This document shows, piece after piece, positions 30,139 to 42,772 of a DNA stretch of 64,000 nucleotides; the first letter of the stretch is position 1; every line of letters starts with the position of its first letter. The translations under genes were made by a program, and so were the position numbers. The notes under the pieces were generated by a model, which had not been told where the DNA came from, made no database searches, and saw nothing but the letters and a program-made list of their open reading frames with translations. Source of the DNA: Buttiauxella sp. B2. Lineage in GTDB: Bacteria > Pseudomonadota > Gammaproteobacteria > Enterobacterales > Enterobacteriaceae. Location: positions 310,001 to 374,000 of the forward strand of contig NZ_VEXQ01000002.1 in the NCBI RefSeq assembly GCF_006376615.1, read 5' to 3'.

Positions 30139-30723
30139 CTATTGCGCCTTGAACGCATGCAGGCGATTGGTCGCTTTGGTCAGGCCTTCTTTCAGCCATA
30201 CTTCAGTGCAACGTGCCGCTTCGTCAACCGCATCATCAATTAGTTTTTGCTCGCTAAGTGGCGGTTTTCCCAGCACGAAACCGACAACTTTGTTTTTATC
30301 GCCCGGATGACCAATTCCGACGCGTAAGCGGTGAAAGTTGGGGTTATTACCCAATTTGCTGATGATATCTTTCAGGCCATTATGACCACCGTGGCCGCCA
30401 CCGAGTTTAAATTTCGCCACACCTGGAGGGAGATCCAGTTCATCATGTGCGACCAGAATTTCGTCTGGAGCGATGCGGAAAAAGGTGGCCATTGTGCCGA
30501 CAGCTTTGCCACTGAGGTTCATAAACGTGGTTGGCACTAGCAGACGAACATCTTCTCCGGCAAGGTTTATGCGCGCTGTGTAGCCGAAGAATTTACTTTC
30601 TTCTTTAAGCGATTGGTTATGGCGCTGCGCCAGCAGATCGACATACCAGGCACCAGCGTTATGACGGGTTGCCGCATATTCCGCACCTGGGTTTGCCAGG
30701 CCAACTATTAATTTAATACTCAC
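30139..30723 (-). CDS. pth: Pth, peptidyl-tRNA hydrolase
   Basis: The 194-residue essential enzyme releases peptides from peptidyl-tRNA dropped by ribosomes. The catalytic His is in [11 protein letters not shown] (residue 20); [34 protein letters not shown] and the basic GHPGDKN loop are intact. Translation starts at GTG 30723. It is divergent from ychH, with 275 bp between the genes and no further open reading frame there. Confidence 0.97.
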   Translation of the reverse strand: MSIKLIVGLANPGAEYAATRHNAGAWYVDLLAQRHNQSLKEESKFFGYTARINLAGEDVRLLVPTTFMNLSGKAVGTMATFFRIAPDEILVAHDELDLPPGVAKFKLGGGHGGHNGLKDIISKLGNNPNFHRLRVGIGHPGDKNKVVGFVLGKPPLSEQKLIDDAVDEAARCTEVWLKEGLTKATNRLHAFKAQ

Positions 30724-30998
30724 GTTTAATTTCCTGAATACAGACCAGAGCCGCGTAGTTTACTGCGCGCCCGGCTCGATGACAAAGTGACATTGCGGAA
30801 CTGGTTAAACTATTGAATAGTCAATCGGGTTTATCATTGGAATTTCATGCTATTCAGCGAGTTATTTGTAATGTTTTGTAGTTCTTTCATTCGTAATTGT
30901 GATCTCTAATGCACATAATTCGAAGCGGTGTTGTCTATACTTTACACACAAGGAATGGGGATTTCCCCCACCGACCCAGGAACACCCGGAGGTGACAT

Positions 30999-31277
30999 AT
31001 GAAACGCAGAAACGCTTCGTTACTCGGCAATATTTTCATGGGGTTGGGGCTTGTCGTTATGGTTGGTGGTGTTGGTTACTCCATTTTAAATCAGCTCCCT
31101 CAATTTAACTTCCCGCAATATTTCGCCCACGGTGCCGTTTTAAGTATCTTTGTTGGTGCGGTGCTTTGGCTAGCTGGTGCGCGCGTGGGTGGACACGAAC
31201 AAGTGGGTGACCGTTATTGGTGGGTACGCCACTTTGATAAGCGTTGTCGCCGTGATGATAACCATCGTCACAGTTAA
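30999..31277 (+). CDS. ychH: YchH, stress-related inner membrane protein
   Basis: The 92-residue protein has two hydrophobic segments (about residues 9-30 and 42-63) and a charged, His/Arg-rich cytoplasmic tail. It matches E. coli YchH in sequence and position, divergent from pth and convergent with dauA. In E. coli it is a stress-induced, CRP-affected membrane protein of unclear mechanism. GGAGG lies just before ATG 30999. Confidence 0.9.
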   Translation: MKRRNASLLGNIFMGLGLVVMVGGVGYSILNQLPQFNFPQYFAHGAVLSIFVGAVLWLAGARVGGHEQVGDRYWWVRHFDKRCRRDDNHRHS

Positions 31278-31292
31278 ACCTGGTTAGAAATG

Positions 31293-31324
31293 AAAACGGT
31301 TCTGTCTAAGAACCGTTTTTTTTT
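31293..31324. terminator. Bidirectional terminator between ychH and dauA
   Basis: An 11-bp perfect stem (31293-31303 with 31309-31319, loop GTCTA) is followed by T on the plus strand. It lies between the convergent ychH and dauA stops. Confidence 0.88.
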
Positions 31325-31333
31325 GGAGCAGAT

Positions 31334-33007
31334 TTACCCAGCCAGTGCAGCTTGAAGGTCCGGGAAGAAAGCAAGGCGTCCTTGAATCGGTTGCACACCA
31401 GCACGAGCCAGTGTCTTCAATGGCTGAAACTCCAGATTTGTCACCCGCAGTTCACAACCTTCCGGAAGTTTTTCCACAAATCGTTGAAACGCATCCAGAC
31501 CACCGGCATCCAGCACCGGGACTGCATCCCATTGCAAAATGATCACATGGTTTTGTTCAACTCGTTGGGCGAGATCATTAAATAAACCTTCGGCAGCGGC
31601 AAAAAATAGCGGTCCCGTGACGCGTAATGCAAGCACACCTTCAGGAGTATGAATGTTCACTGGGGCGAGTCGCGTCATGCGCGCTACACGACGCATAAAC
31701 AGCAATGATGCCAATACGATACCCACGCTAATCGCAATTACCATGTCGAACAATACCGTCAACGACATGCAGATAAGCATGACGATGATGTCGTCTGCAG
31801 GCGCACGGCGCAGCAGGCTGACGACTTTATGAGCCTCACTCATATTCCATGCAACCATTAACAGCAGAGCCGCCATAGCCGAAAGCGGGAGCCAGGAAAG
31901 CAAAGGTGCCAATACCACCAATGCCATAATCACCAGCAGTGCGTGAACCACTGCGGCAACGGGTGAGGTTGCACCAGCACGTACGTTTGCCGCTGAGCGA
32001 GCAATCGCTGCCGTGGCCGTGATACCGCCGAAGAATGGCGCAATAATATTGCCCAGCCCTTGACCGATAAGCTCACTGTTGGCGTTGTGTTTGGTACCGG
32101 TCATACCATCTAATACGACGGCGCACAGCAATGATTCAATCGCACCTAGCATTGCCATAGAAAATGCAGCCGGGAGCAGGGCGCTTAGCAAACCCCAGCT
32201 TAGCGTGAGGTTTGAATCAGGAATATTCCACGGTAGCATTAGTTGCGGTAATAACTGTGGGATACCGCTGCCTTGCGTACCATCAGCTAGCACGTAGTGA
32301 AAGCGTGAGCCGATAGTAGCAACATCAAAGCCAAAGGCATGAACAATCGCCATTACCCCACAACCCGCCAGCAATGCCGGTAAATGCCCTGGTAAACGAA
32401 TGCCCAGGCGCGGCCAGATAATCAATACGGCGAGTGTCACAACACCAATCGCCGCGTCACCGAGATTAATGGTAGGCATTGCCATCGCCAGTGCCGTCAC
32501 TTTATTGAGGTAATGCTCTGGAACGTGTGTCAGCGTCAGGCCAAAGAAATCTTTCACCTGCATGGTGGCGATGGTAATCCCAATCCCGGAGGTAAAACCG
32601 AGCGTCACGGAAAGGGGAATGTATTCTATCAGGCGACCAAATCGTGCCAGACCAAATAAAATAAGAAACAGGCCAGAGATTAGCGTCGCTATCAGCAAAC
32701 CGGCGAGGCCAAACTGCTGAGCGACCGGATAGAGGATAACCACGAAGGCAGCCGTAGGGCCGGAAACGCTAAAGCGTGAGCCACCACTTAACGCAATAAC
32801 GATCCCGGCAATTGCCGAGGTGTAAAGGCCGTACTGAGGTGCAACTCCGCTTCCGATAGCCAAAGCCATCGCGAGTGGGATAGCAATAATCCCAACGGTA
32901 ATGCCGGCAATAATGTCGCGGCTAAAACGGGATACTGTGTATTTCTCACGCCAACAAGCGTCTACCAGGGCGCGAAAAGGTAATACAGAAGAAGATACGG
33001 TTTTCAC
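31334..33007 (-). CDS. dauA: DauA, SLC26-family dicarboxylate transporter
   Basis: The 557-residue SulP/SLC26 transporter moves C4-dicarboxylates such as succinate aerobically in E. coli. It has about 14 membrane segments, the family signature [15 protein letters not shown], and a C-terminal STAS domain (about 440-557, with [14 protein letters not shown]). I start at GTG 33007, which gives the E. coli-like N-terminus ([19 protein letters not shown]). Reading further upstream runs through the prs terminator and into prs. Formerly ychM. Confidence 0.93.
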   Translation of the reverse strand: MKTVSSSVLPFRALVDACWREKYTVSRFSRDIIAGITVGIIAIPLAMALAIGSGVAPQYGLYTSAIAGIVIALSGGSRFSVSGPTAAFVVILYPVAQQFGLAGLLIATLISGLFLILFGLARFGRLIEYIPLSVTLGFTSGIGITIATMQVKDFFGLTLTHVPEHYLNKVTALAMAMPTINLGDAAIGVVTLAVLIIWPRLGIRLPGHLPALLAGCGVMAIVHAFGFDVATIGSRFHYVLADGTQGSGIPQLLPQLMLPWNIPDSNLTLSWGLLSALLPAAFSMAMLGAIESLLCAVVLDGMTGTKHNANSELIGQGLGNIIAPFFGGITATAAIARSAANVRAGATSPVAAVVHALLVIMALVVLAPLLSWLPLSAMAALLLMVAWNMSEAHKVVSLLRRAPADDIIVMLICMSLTVLFDMVIAISVGIVLASLLFMRRVARMTRLAPVNIHTPEGVLALRVTGPLFFAAAEGLFNDLAQRVEQNHVIILQWDAVPVLDAGGLDAFQRFVEKLPEGCELRVTNLEFQPLKTLARAGVQPIQGRLAFFPDLQAALAG

Positions 33008-33062
33008 TTTGATTCCATCCGTGAGCGCATCATCTGTCAAAATGGCAGGTGATCTATAAAAG

Positions 33063-33089
33063 AAAAAACCCGCCGCAGCGGGTTTTTTT
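33063..33089 (-). terminator. prs terminator
   Basis: AAAAAACCCGC (33063-33073) pairs with GCGGGTTTTTT (33078-33088) around a CGCA loop, just after the prs stop, with T-runs on either strand. Confidence 0.9.
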
Positions 33090-33101
33090 AAGCGAGTTCG
33101 A

Positions 33102-34121
<1,020 letters not shown>

Positions 34122-34171
34122 CAGGCGGTGTATAAAGAGCTTGATGCAACGTCTGAAACAAGGTGACGTTG

Positions 34172-35041
34172 TCACCAATACTCAGCTTGCCCGGATATGG
34201 CCTGATGCAGCGGGGAGACATTAACGCCTCGCGCAACAAACCCATGCAGCCATTCCGGGGCTTGCTTAAGCACCTGGCGGGCAGCGTCCTCGGTGTCAAA
34301 TTCAGCAAACACACAAGCGCCGGTGCCGGTCAGGCGCGACGGCGCGTATTCTAACAGCCAGGAAAGCAGCTCATCAACCTTACGAAAACGTTTTCTTGCG
34401 ATAACCTCACAATCATTACCAAATTCACAGTTTAATAACGTGTCAATTGATCTAATCGGGGTATTTCGTGGTAGCTCTGGGTCATTAAAAATAACCGGCG
34501 TTGGAATACTGACATCCGGATGGGCAACCAGGTACCATTTTTCCGGTGGAGAGACCGGTGTAAGTTTCTCTCCCACACCTTCTGCGAATGCGGCAAACCC
34601 GCGCACAAATACTGGCACATCAGCACCGAGGGTAACACCAAGAGCAGACAGTTGATCTTCAGTCAGGCCGGTGTTCCAGATATGATTGAGCGCCACCAAC
34701 ACGGTTGCGGCATTTGATGAACCGCCACCTAAACCGCCACCCATTGGCAGTTGTTTTTCAACGCTGATATCAGCCCCTGCACCCTGTGGTAAAGACCCCA
34801 TCAGCAGCGCCGTGTCTTGCAATAATCTTGCCGCACGAACAATTAAATTTTCATCATCTGGCACTCCTTCAATGGGAGTTTCCAGACGAATTTGACCATC
34901 ATTTCGCGGCTCGATGGTTATCGTGTCGCCATAATCAAGGAACTGAAATAAAGTTTGTAAATTATGATAACCGTCATCACGACGACCGGTGATATACAAA
35001 AAAAGATTCAGTTTTGCCGGTGATGGCCAACGTTTTCTCAT
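34172..35041 (-). CDS. ispE: IspE, CDP-methylerythritol kinase
   Basis: The 289-residue GHMP kinase carries out the fourth step of the MEP isoprenoid pathway. The substrate motif [15 protein letters not shown] is at the N-terminus, the ATP loop [19 protein letters not shown] near residue 100, and a third motif [14 protein letters not shown] near 238. It is six residues longer than E. coli IspE, at the C-terminus. Its ATG overlaps the lolB stop by one base. Confidence 0.96.
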   Translation of the reverse strand: MRKRWPSPAKLNLFLYITGRRDDGYHNLQTLFQFLDYGDTITIEPRNDGQIRLETPIEGVPDDENLIVRAARLLQDTALLMGSLPQGAGADISVEKQLPMGGGLGGGSSNAATVLVALNHIWNTGLTEDQLSALGVTLGADVPVFVRGFAAFAEGVGEKLTPVSPPEKWYLVAHPDVSIPTPVIFNDPELPRNTPIRSIDTLLNCEFGNDCEVIARKRFRKVDELLSWLLEYAPSRLTGTGACVFAEFDTEDAARQVLKQAPEWLHGFVARGVNVSPLHQAISGQAEYW

Positions 35042-35664
35042 TATTTAACCGTCCAGCTATCCATTTTCAGTTTGATTCGCTGTGAGCCTTCGCGCAGTTC
35101 CATGTTCGACGGCAGAGCTGGTTGCACTTTGTCGTCATAATCACTGTAAACCACTTTCCACGTTTTACCGTTTTGCGTGTAGTTGACTTCACTCAGGCGG
35201 TATTGATCATCAATTTTATAATCAGTCGCTTCACCCGGAAGACCCAACATCCATTGACGCAGGCTATTTAACGGAATAGGCATTCCGGTTAAACGGCCAA
35301 TCATCTCTTCGGCATTATCAGCAACGTACTTTTTACCGTTGCGATCGGTCAGTTGCACCACACCCGGCTGTGCATTTAGCTCAAGTTCAGTGCTACCTAA
35401 TGGGTTGGTCAGAAGTAATCGATAACGCTCTGGCGTGGTTTGTTGCCAGTTAAAACGCGCATATACTTTTTGACTATCGGAAAGATAAGCAAAAGCTCCA
35501 CGCGTCTGGTACTGGGTGATTTTTTGCACTTGTTGCTGGTGTTGTAACCACTGCGGAGAGTCAGGGCTTTTGCCAGGCCCGGTGGTTTGATGAGTGACAC
35601 AACCAGCCAGAACCAGGCATGCAAGTGGCAGAAGGCGCATCAGACGGGCTTTTGGTGTCAACAT
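35041..35664 (-). CDS. lolB: LolB, outer membrane lipoprotein receptor
   Basis: The 207-residue lipoprotein accepts lipoproteins from LolA and inserts them in the outer membrane. It has a lipoprotein signal with lipobox VLAGC (Cys near residue 22), then the LolA-like beta domain, including [19 protein letters not shown], where the exposed Leu loop lies. It is divergent from hemA across about 200 bp and coupled to ispE. Confidence 0.95.
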   Translation of the reverse strand: MLTPKARLMRLLPLACLVLAGCVTHQTTGPGKSPDSPQWLQHQQQVQKITQYQTRGAFAYLSDSQKVYARFNWQQTTPERYRLLLTNPLGSTELELNAQPGVVQLTDRNGKKYVADNAEEMIGRLTGMPIPLNSLRQWMLGLPGEATDYKIDDQYRLSEVNYTQNGKTWKVVYSDYDDKVQPALPSNMELREGSQRIKLKMDSWTVK

Positions 35665-35868
35665 AGCGGCAGCGGATCCTTATTAATCATTTTAGTTGTT
35701 AACTGTTTATGCTAGCGGCGCATAGCCAGGTCGTCTACGGTCAAGTTGTCTTAAATCATTAATTGAGCTATTACCCCACAAGGGATGGCTCTCTTTTATT
35801 GACTGCGCGCATCCTGTATGATGCGCCGAGTTAATCCTTACCAACATCGGTATTACTCAGACCGCTCA

Positions 35869-37125
35869 ATGACCCTTTTAGCACTTGGCATCAACCATAA
35901 AACAGCTCCAGTGTCGTTGCGAGAACGTGTTACGTTTTCGCCGGATACGCTCGACCAGGCTTTGAACAGCCTGCTTGAACAGCCAATGGTACAGGGCGGA
36001 GTCGTGTTGTCTACATGCAACCGTACCGAGCTTTATCTGAGTGTTGAAGAACAAGAAAACTTGCACGAGCAGTTGGTACGCTGGCTTTGTAACTACCACA
36101 ACCTTAACGAAGAGGAAGTGCGAAAAAGCCTGTACTGGCATCATGATACCGAGGCGGTAGCGCATTTAATGCGTGTTGCCAGCGGTCTTGACTCCCTGGT
36201 GCTCGGCGAACCGCAAATTTTAGGCCAGGTTAAAAAAGCCTTTGCCGACTCACAGAAAGGACATTCGCTTTCCAGCGAGCTGGAACGCATGTTCCAGAAA
36301 TCCTTCTCCGTTGCGAAGCGTGTCCGCACTGAAACTGATATCGGTGCGAGTGCCGTGTCTGTTGCATTTGCGGCGTGCAGTCTTGCGCGACAAATTTTTG
36401 AGTCCTTATCAACCGTAACCGTATTGTTGGTCGGCGCAGGTGAAACTATTGAGCTGGCTGCACGTCACTTACGTGAACACAATGTGCAGAAAATGATTAT
36501 CGCTAACCGTACGCGTGAACGTGCGCAGGTCCTGGCAGATGAAGTCGGTGCTGAGGTTATCAGTCTTAGCGACATTGATTCACGCTTGCAAGAAGCCGAT
36601 ATCATTATCAGTTCTACCGCCAGCCCGCTGCCGATTATTGGCAAAGGCATGGTGGAGCGCGCCCTGAAAGCCCGCCGCAATCAACCGTTATTGATAGTGG
36701 ATATTGCCGTTCCTCGTGATGTTGAACCAGAAGTCGGCAAACTGGCGAACGCCTATCTCTACAGTGTGGACGATCTCCAGGCGATTATTCAAAGCAACCT
36801 TGCGCAACGTAAAGCCGCAGCTGTAGAAGCGGAAACCATTGTCGCGCAGGAGTGCAGAGAGTTTATGGCCTGGTTGCGTGCACAAAGTGCGACAGAAACC
36901 ATCCGCGATTATCGCAGTCAGGCCGAACAAATTCGTGATGAACTGACTGCGAAGGCCGTCGCCGCACTTCAACAGGGTGCCGATGCCGAAACCGTTCTTC
37001 AGGATCTGGCCTGGAAATTAACCAACCGTTTGATCCACGCACCAACCAAATCGCTTACTCAGGCTGCCCGTGACGGGGATGATGAACGCCTGCAGATTCT
37101 GCGCAACAGCCTCGGGCTGGATTAG
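35869..37125 (+). CDS. hemA: HemA, glutamyl-tRNA reductase
   Basis: The 418-residue enzyme makes glutamate-1-semialdehyde from Glu-tRNA, the first committed step of tetrapyrrole synthesis. The catalytic Cys is in [12 protein letters not shown] (residue 50), and the NADPH domain has [16 protein letters not shown]. The start ATG 35869 yields [14 protein letters not shown], as in E. coli; the in-frame upstream extension is not conserved. prfA and prmC follow in the same direction. Confidence 0.97.
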   Translation: MTLLALGINHKTAPVSLRERVTFSPDTLDQALNSLLEQPMVQGGVVLSTCNRTELYLSVEEQENLHEQLVRWLCNYHNLNEEEVRKSLYWHHDTEAVAHLMRVASGLDSLVLGEPQILGQVKKAFADSQKGHSLSSELERMFQKSFSVAKRVRTETDIGASAVSVAFAACSLARQIFESLSTVTVLLVGAGETIELAARHLREHNVQKMIIANRTRERAQVLADEVGAEVISLSDIDSRLQEADIIISSTASPLPIIGKGMVERALKARRNQPLLIVDIAVPRDVEPEVGKLANAYLYSVDDLQAIIQSNLAQRKAAAVEAETIVAQECREFMAWLRAQSATETIRDYRSQAEQIRDELTAKAVAALQQGADAETVLQDLAWKLTNRLIHAPTKSLTQAARDGDDERLQILRNSLGLD

Positions 37126-37160
37126 CAAATAAACTCTTATTACAAGGTGAAACACCGCCC

Positions 37161-38243
37161 ATGAAGTCTTCTATCGTTGCCAAACTAGAAGCCCTGCAAG
37201 AGCGCCATGAAGAAGTTCAGGCTCTGCTTGGTGATGCTGCCACAATTGCCGACCAGGATCGTTTCCGCGCGCTGTCGCGTGAATACGCTCAGTTAAGTGA
37301 CGTTTCGCGTTGCTTCCTGCAATGGCGCCAGGTTCAGGAAGATATTGAAACCGCACAAAGCATGCTTGATGACCCGGAAATGCGCGAAATGGCGCAAGAA
37401 GAATTGAACCAGGCGAAAAGCGACAGCGAAGAATTAGAACAGCAACTGCAAGTATTATTGCTACCGAAAGATCCTGACGACGAGCGCAATGCGTTTGTTG
37501 AAGTTCGTGCTGGTACCGGTGGTGATGAAGCGGCTATTTTTGCCGGTGACCTGTTCCGTATGTACACCCGTTACGCGGAATCACGTCGCTGGAAAGTTGA
37601 AATTCTGAGTGCCAATGAAGGCGAGCACGGCGGCTACAAAGAAGTGATCGCCAAAATTAGCGGCGACGGCGTTTATGGCCGTCTGAAATTTGAATCCGGT
37701 GGTCATCGCGTTCAACGTGTTCCGGCGACTGAATCTCAGGGGCGTATTCATACGTCAGCCTGTACCGTTGCGGTGATGCCAGAAATCCCTGAAGCGGACT
37801 TGCCAGATATCAACCCAGGTGATTTGCGTATCGACACCTTCCGTTCCTCGGGCGCGGGCGGTCAGCACGTTAACACCACCGATTCTGCAATCCGTATTAC
37901 CCACTTACCAACTGGTATCGTGGTGGAATGTCAGGACGAACGTTCTCAGCATAAAAACAAAGCCAAAGCGCTTTCCGTGTTGGGCTCGCGTATTCGCGCT
38001 GCTGAAATGGCAAAACGTCATCAGGAAGAAGCGTCTACACGTCGTAACTTGCTTGGCAGTGGCGACCGTTCAGACCGCAACCGTACTTATAACTTCCCGC
38101 AGGGCCGCGTGACTGATCACCGCATCAACGTGACGTTATACCGTCTGGATGAAGTGATGGAAGGGAAACTCGACGCGCTTATCGAACCTATCGTGCAGGA
38201 GTTCCAGGCAGACCAGTTAGCGGCGCTGTCTGAGCAGGATTAA
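37161..38243 (+). CDS. prfA: PrfA, peptide chain release factor 1
   Basis: The 360-residue class I release factor recognises UAA and UAG. The stop-reading PAT tripeptide is in [14 protein letters not shown], and the catalytic GGQ is in [16 protein letters not shown]; its Gln is methylated by PrmC, encoded next. The stop codon overlaps the prmC start by one base (TAATG). Confidence 0.98.
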   Translation: MKSSIVAKLEALQERHEEVQALLGDAATIADQDRFRALSREYAQLSDVSRCFLQWRQVQEDIETAQSMLDDPEMREMAQEELNQAKSDSEELEQQLQVLLLPKDPDDERNAFVEVRAGTGGDEAAIFAGDLFRMYTRYAESRRWKVEILSANEGEHGGYKEVIAKISGDGVYGRLKFESGGHRVQRVPATESQGRIHTSACTVAVMPEIPEADLPDINPGDLRIDTFRSSGAGGQHVNTTDSAIRITHLPTGIVVECQDERSQHKNKAKALSVLGSRIRAAEMAKRHQEEASTRRNLLGSGDRSDRNRTYNFPQGRVTDHRINVTLYRLDEVMEGKLDALIEPIVQEFQADQLAALSEQD

Positions 38244-39073
38244 TGGATTTTAAATACTGGCTACAGCAAGCCATAGCCCAGCTTCAGGAAAGTGAAAGCC
38301 CACGTCGTGACGCGGAAATCCTGCTGGGTTATGTCACCAAAAAAGCGCGTACTTTCATTCTGGCCTTTGGTGAAACCAAACTGACAGCCGAGCAACAGCA
38401 AGAGCTAAGCGTTTTGCTGGCTCGAAGAATGAAGGGTGAACCTATCGCGCATTTGGTGGGTGAACGTGAATTTTGGTCGCTTCCGTTGCGGGTTTCGCCC
38501 GTGACGCTTATCCCGCGTCCGGACACGGAATGCCTCGTCGAGCAAGCGCTTGCCAGAATGCCTGCAACACCATGTTCTGTGCTGGATTTAGGCACAGGAA
38601 CCGGTGCTATTGCTTTGGCTATTGCCAGTGAACGCCCTGATTGTGACATTACGGCACTTGACTTGATTCCGGAAGCCGTCGAACTTGCGCGCGATAATGC
38701 GAGCCGCCTCGGAATAACCAATGTTGAGGTCTTGCAAAGCAACTGGTTTAGTGCGCTCAATACACGGCGTTATGCGTTGATTGTTAGTAATCCACCGTAT
38801 ATTGATGGCGAAGACCCTCATCTTTCGCAAGGTGATGTTCGCTTTGAACCGCGCAGTGCGTTGGTGGCTGATAACCATGGTTTAGCCGATTTACGCACAC
38901 TGATTGAGTCATCGCGAGACTTCCTGGAGCCTGGTGGTTGGTTGTTGCTCGAACACGGTTGGCAGCAGGCTGTGCAGACCCGCGAATTGTTTGCTGATGC
39001 CGGATATACCGAGATACAAAGCTGTCAGGATTACGGTGGTAATGACCGTCTGACAGTAGGACGCTATTTTTAA
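38243..39073 (+). CDS. prmC: PrmC, release factor glutamine methyltransferase
   Basis: The 276-residue SAM-dependent enzyme methylates the GGQ glutamine of RF1 and RF2. The SAM loop VLDLGTGTGAIALAIA lies near residue 114 and the substrate motif SNPPYIDGED near 183. It overlaps prfA, its substrate gene, by one base. Confidence 0.97.
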   Translation: MDFKYWLQQAIAQLQESESPRRDAEILLGYVTKKARTFILAFGETKLTAEQQQELSVLLARRMKGEPIAHLVGEREFWSLPLRVSPVTLIPRPDTECLVEQALARMPATPCSVLDLGTGTGAIALAIASERPDCDITALDLIPEAVELARDNASRLGITNVEVLQSNWFSALNTRRYALIVSNPPYIDGEDPHLSQGDVRFEPRSALVADNHGLADLRTLIESSRDFLEPGGWLLLEHGWQQAVQTRELFADAGYTEIQSCQDYGGNDRLTVGRYF

Positions 39074-39092
39074 AGATAAGGAACCGAGCTAA

Positions 39093-39482
39093 ATGGCAAC
39101 TTACTTCGCGCTCAAACATTTGCATATCCTCACGGTTTTCATTTCCGTGAGCCTGTTCGTTTTACGCTACTGGTGGCAATACCGCGGTTCAGCCATGTCA
39201 AACAAGCGCTGGGTGCGCATTGTGCCGCATGTGAATGATACCGTGCTGCTGGTGAGTGGCGTAGCTCTTGTGATGATCACGCATTTTTATCCTTTCACGC
39301 CACAAGGTGCATGGCTGACTGAGAAACTATTTGGCGTTATTATCTATATCGTTTTAGGGTTTATCGTGTTGGGCAAACGCCCACGCAGTCAGCAGGTTCG
39401 GTGGTTTGCCTTTCTGCTGGCGCTGGTGGTGCTTTACATCATCATTAAACTCGCCACTACAAAAATACCATTACTGGGGTAA
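39093..39482 (+). CDS. sirB2: SirB2 family membrane protein
   Basis: The 129-residue protein has four hydrophobic segments and the family start ATYFALKHLHILTVFISVSLF. It corresponds to SirB2/YchQ, named for an early link to invasion gene regulation in Salmonella; its biochemical role is unknown. It is 19 bp after prmC and 3 bp before sirB1. Confidence 0.9.
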   Translation: MATYFALKHLHILTVFISVSLFVLRYWWQYRGSAMSNKRWVRIVPHVNDTVLLVSGVALVMITHFYPFTPQGAWLTEKLFGVIIYIVLGFIVLGKRPRSQQVRWFAFLLALVVLYIIIKLATTKIPLLG

Positions 39483-39485
39483 GTC

Positions 39486-40295
39486 ATGAGGTCGTTAGCC
39501 GATTTCGAATTCAATCAGGCGCCGTTGTGCGAGGGCATGATTTTAGTCTCGCAACTGATCCGTGATGATTTCCCGGCAGAAGAAGTGCGTGTACAACTGG
39601 AAAACCTGGCGAGCCTTGCTCGTGAAGAGATTTGCGAAGGTCAGCATCAGGATGTGCAACTCGAAAAATTAATCGAACTGTTTTACGGCCCTTGGGGTTT
39701 CAAAGATGCGAGCGGTGTCTATCGTTTATCTGATGCGTTGTGGCTTGATAACGTGCTGACAAAACGCCAGGGGAGTGCAGTGTCGTTGGGTGCCATTTTA
39801 TTGTGGATAGCCGAGCGCCTCGATATCCCGTTAAATCCGGTTATTTTCCCGACGCAGCTGATTTTACGCGGTGACTGGATGGACGGTGAAATGTGGCTGA
39901 TTAACCCATTCAACGGCGACACGCTTAACGAGCATACGCTTGAAGTCTGGTTAAAAGGCAATGTTGGGCCGACTGCGGAACTGTTTGACGAAGATTTAGA
40001 TGAAGCTGACAACGCGGAAGTGGTGCGTAAATTGCTCGACACCATGAAATCCGCTCTGATGGAAGAACGTCAGATGGAGTTGGCATTGCGTACCAGCGAA
40101 GCTTTGCTGCAGTTTAATCCGGAAGATCCTTATGAGATTCGCGACCGAGGTTTGATTTATGCTCAACTCGATTGCGAACATGTGGCACTCACCGACCTCA
40201 ACTATTTTGTTGAACAGTGCCCGGAAGATCCGATAAGCGAGATGATCAAAGCGCAAATTAACGCTATTTCGCAAAAGCAAATTACTTTGCATTAA
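39486..40295 (+). CDS. sirB1: SirB1, transglutaminase-like/TPR protein
   Basis: The 269-residue soluble protein corresponds to SirB1/YchA. An N-terminal transglutaminase-like segment (about 30-170, including SLGAILLWIAERLDIPLNPV) is followed by a TPR-type helical region (about 190-265). No catalytic Cys is obvious in the transglutaminase-like part, so enzymatic activity is uncertain. It is translationally close to sirB2. Confidence 0.88.
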   Translation: MRSLADFEFNQAPLCEGMILVSQLIRDDFPAEEVRVQLENLASLAREEICEGQHQDVQLEKLIELFYGPWGFKDASGVYRLSDALWLDNVLTKRQGSAVSLGAILLWIAERLDIPLNPVIFPTQLILRGDWMDGEMWLINPFNGDTLNEHTLEVWLKGNVGPTAELFDEDLDEADNAEVVRKLLDTMKSALMEERQMELALRTSEALLQFNPEDPYEIRDRGLIYAQLDCEHVALTDLNYFVEQCPEDPISEMIKAQINAISQKQITLH

Positions 40296-40334
40296 GACCC
40301 ATTATTAAGAATAACGGGTAATTATATTAGCCCT

Positions 40335-40449
40335 AAATAATTCGAGTTGCAGTTAGGCGGCAGGGAGCTTATCTCCAGTCACTTACTTTAGTAAGTGACT
40401 GGAGTAAGTGAGTGCCGCCAACACCCCTGCAGTTCGAAGTATGACGGGC
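40335..40449. repeat. ERIC element between sirB1 and kdsA
   Basis: An imperfect palindrome of about 115 bp has ends TTCGAGTTGCAG and CTGCAGTTCGAAGTATGACG and the core AGTAAGTGACTGGAGTAAGT. These match the enterobacterial repetitive intergenic consensus. It sits just upstream of kdsA and would be transcribed into a long hairpin if the leader reads through it. Confidence 0.85.
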
Positions 40450-40460
40450 AATCTGAATAA

Positions 40461-41324
<864 letters not shown>

Positions 41325-41343
41325 GCTTTAAAGTTCAGATAGT

Positions 41344-41377
41344 AAAAAGCCCTTATCGCAAGATAAGGGCTTTTTTT
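41344..41377. terminator. Bidirectional terminator, kdsA/chaA
   Basis: A 14-bp perfect stem (41344-41357 with 41362-41375) with a GCAA loop and T-runs on both strands separates the convergent kdsA and chaA. E. coli has the ldr toxin repeats in this interval; none is present here. Confidence 0.93.
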
Positions 41378-41391
41378 ACGCCTCAGGTTTA

Positions 41392-42495
41392 TCAGGCAAA
41401 AATCGTCATCAAATAAGCGGCAAACAGCGCAAGGTGTGCAGTGCCGTTCAGCACATTGGTGCGCCCGGTTGAGAACGAAATCTGGCACAGCACGAGTGAG
41501 GTGAGCATCACCACTAATTCCGGTGCCCCCAATCCAAAGGTAAGGTCATTGCCGGTCAGCATAGCAATTAGCGTAACCGCAGGTACTGTTAGTGAAATTG
41601 TCGCCAGCACGGAACCAAAGAACAGGTTCATTGCGCGCTGAACCTGGTTACTTAATACCGCTTTCAATGCCCCTAAACCTTCAGGGGAGAGAATCAGCAA
41701 TGCTATCAGGAAGCCGGTAAATTGCTCCGGAGCGTTCAATGTTGTCAGCAGTGACTCCAGTGGCGCAGCGTTCATTTTGGTTACCGAAATAACAGCCACC
41801 AGATGCACGACAAGCCATGCTGCATGCCATGTGTTGCTGTGCGCCGAAGGCTTACCATGATGCGGGTCATCGTCATCAGACTCATCTTCATGCTCATAAA
41901 CAAACAAGCTCTGGTGTGTTTTCGTCTGAATGAGCAAGAACACTCCATACATGGCTGCTGAAATAGCGGCGGCCATTAATGCCTGTCCGGTCGTAAAGTT
42001 GCCACCTGGTAGTGCGGTGGGTAACACCAGCACAATCACAGCCAGCGGGAAGAGGGCAATTAAATACTGTTTGATACCAAACAGATTCATATATTGAGTC
42101 GCAAACTTGTTGCCACCCAACAGTAATGAGAAACCGACCAGACCACCTGTCACAATCATGATGATGGAATACAGCGTGTCACGCATCAGTGTCGGCGCGG
42201 CATCACCGGTCGCCATCAACGCGGAAATTAGACTGACTTCAAGAATAACAACAGAAAGGCTCAAAATAAGGGAGCCGTAAGGTTCACCCAAACGGTGGGC
42301 GAGTACATCGGCGTGACGAACAACGCTAAAGGCGCTACTTAAAATACCCACCAGGGCTAAAATGTTTATCCCAACAACCGCTGGCAAAGACTGGCTTCCT
42401 CCCCACATCACCAGTACGACCAGCGCCAATGCCGGGAAAATGAGGGAACTCTCCTTATGGCGGGTTTTCACCGCCTCATGTTGAGTTTTTGTCAA
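41392..42495 (-). CDS. chaA: ChaA, calcium/sodium:proton antiporter
   Basis: The 367-residue CaCA-family exchanger extrudes Na+, Ca2+ or K+ for protons, mainly at alkaline pH. Two homologous alpha repeats are visible: LILSLSVVILEVSLISALMA (about 80-100) and the C-terminal LLILSPEGLGALKAVLSNQV. A central acidic stretch (HEDESDDDDPHHG, near 205) is a likely cation-binding or regulatory loop. It is divergent from chaB. Confidence 0.95.
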   Translation of the reverse strand: MTKTQHEAVKTRHKESSLIFPALALVVLVMWGGSQSLPAVVGINILALVGILSSAFSVVRHADVLAHRLGEPYGSLILSLSVVILEVSLISALMATGDAAPTLMRDTLYSIIMIVTGGLVGFSLLLGGNKFATQYMNLFGIKQYLIALFPLAVIVLVLPTALPGGNFTTGQALMAAAISAAMYGVFLLIQTKTHQSLFVYEHEDESDDDDPHHGKPSAHSNTWHAAWLVVHLVAVISVTKMNAAPLESLLTTLNAPEQFTGFLIALLILSPEGLGALKAVLSNQVQRAMNLFFGSVLATISLTVPAVTLIAMLTGNDLTFGLGAPELVVMLTSLVLCQISFSTGRTNVLNGTAHLALFAAYLMTIFA

Positions 42496-42640
42496 AGTAC
42501 TTCTCCATCTGTGCAGGTGTTAAGCTATTTATTCATTATAGTCGGACATGAAAACCCCGCTAAAATAGCAAAGAATGGTAATTCTCTGCAGAAATTTACT
42601 CAGTTTTACCGCTTATACAACAATACTATTACTGATGTAT

Positions 42641-42711
42641 GAAAAACGATGTTTTCAATAATTACCTAAACTAAAACATCAAGATATCGTTTTCATAAAA
42701 TCAATAATTGA
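42641..42711. promoter_or_regulatory. Nested inverted repeats in the chaA-chaB divergent region
   Basis: GATGTTTT (42648-42655) is mirrored by AAAACATC (42673-42680), and a flanking AACGAT/ATCGTT pair (near 42645 and 42686) overlaps it. A separate 13-bp palindrome ATCAATAATTGAT lies at about 42699-42711. Any could be operators for chaA or chaB; this is suggested by symmetry only. Confidence 0.3.
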
Positions 42712-42772
42712 TATTTTTTGGCAGAAGCGGATTTGATGTTCCACACTTGAGTTTTACCCAAATGGAGATGAC

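Noticed and set aside
30895-30925. CRP-like dyad TGTGA...GCACA upstream of ychH
   Set aside because: The half-sites are eight bases apart rather than six and the match is poor, so it was not listed although ychH is CRP-affected in E. coli.
41325-42772. Search for ldr toxin / antisense RNA repeats near chaA
   Set aside because: The kdsA-chaA interval is only a terminator here; no repeat or small toxin frame is present.
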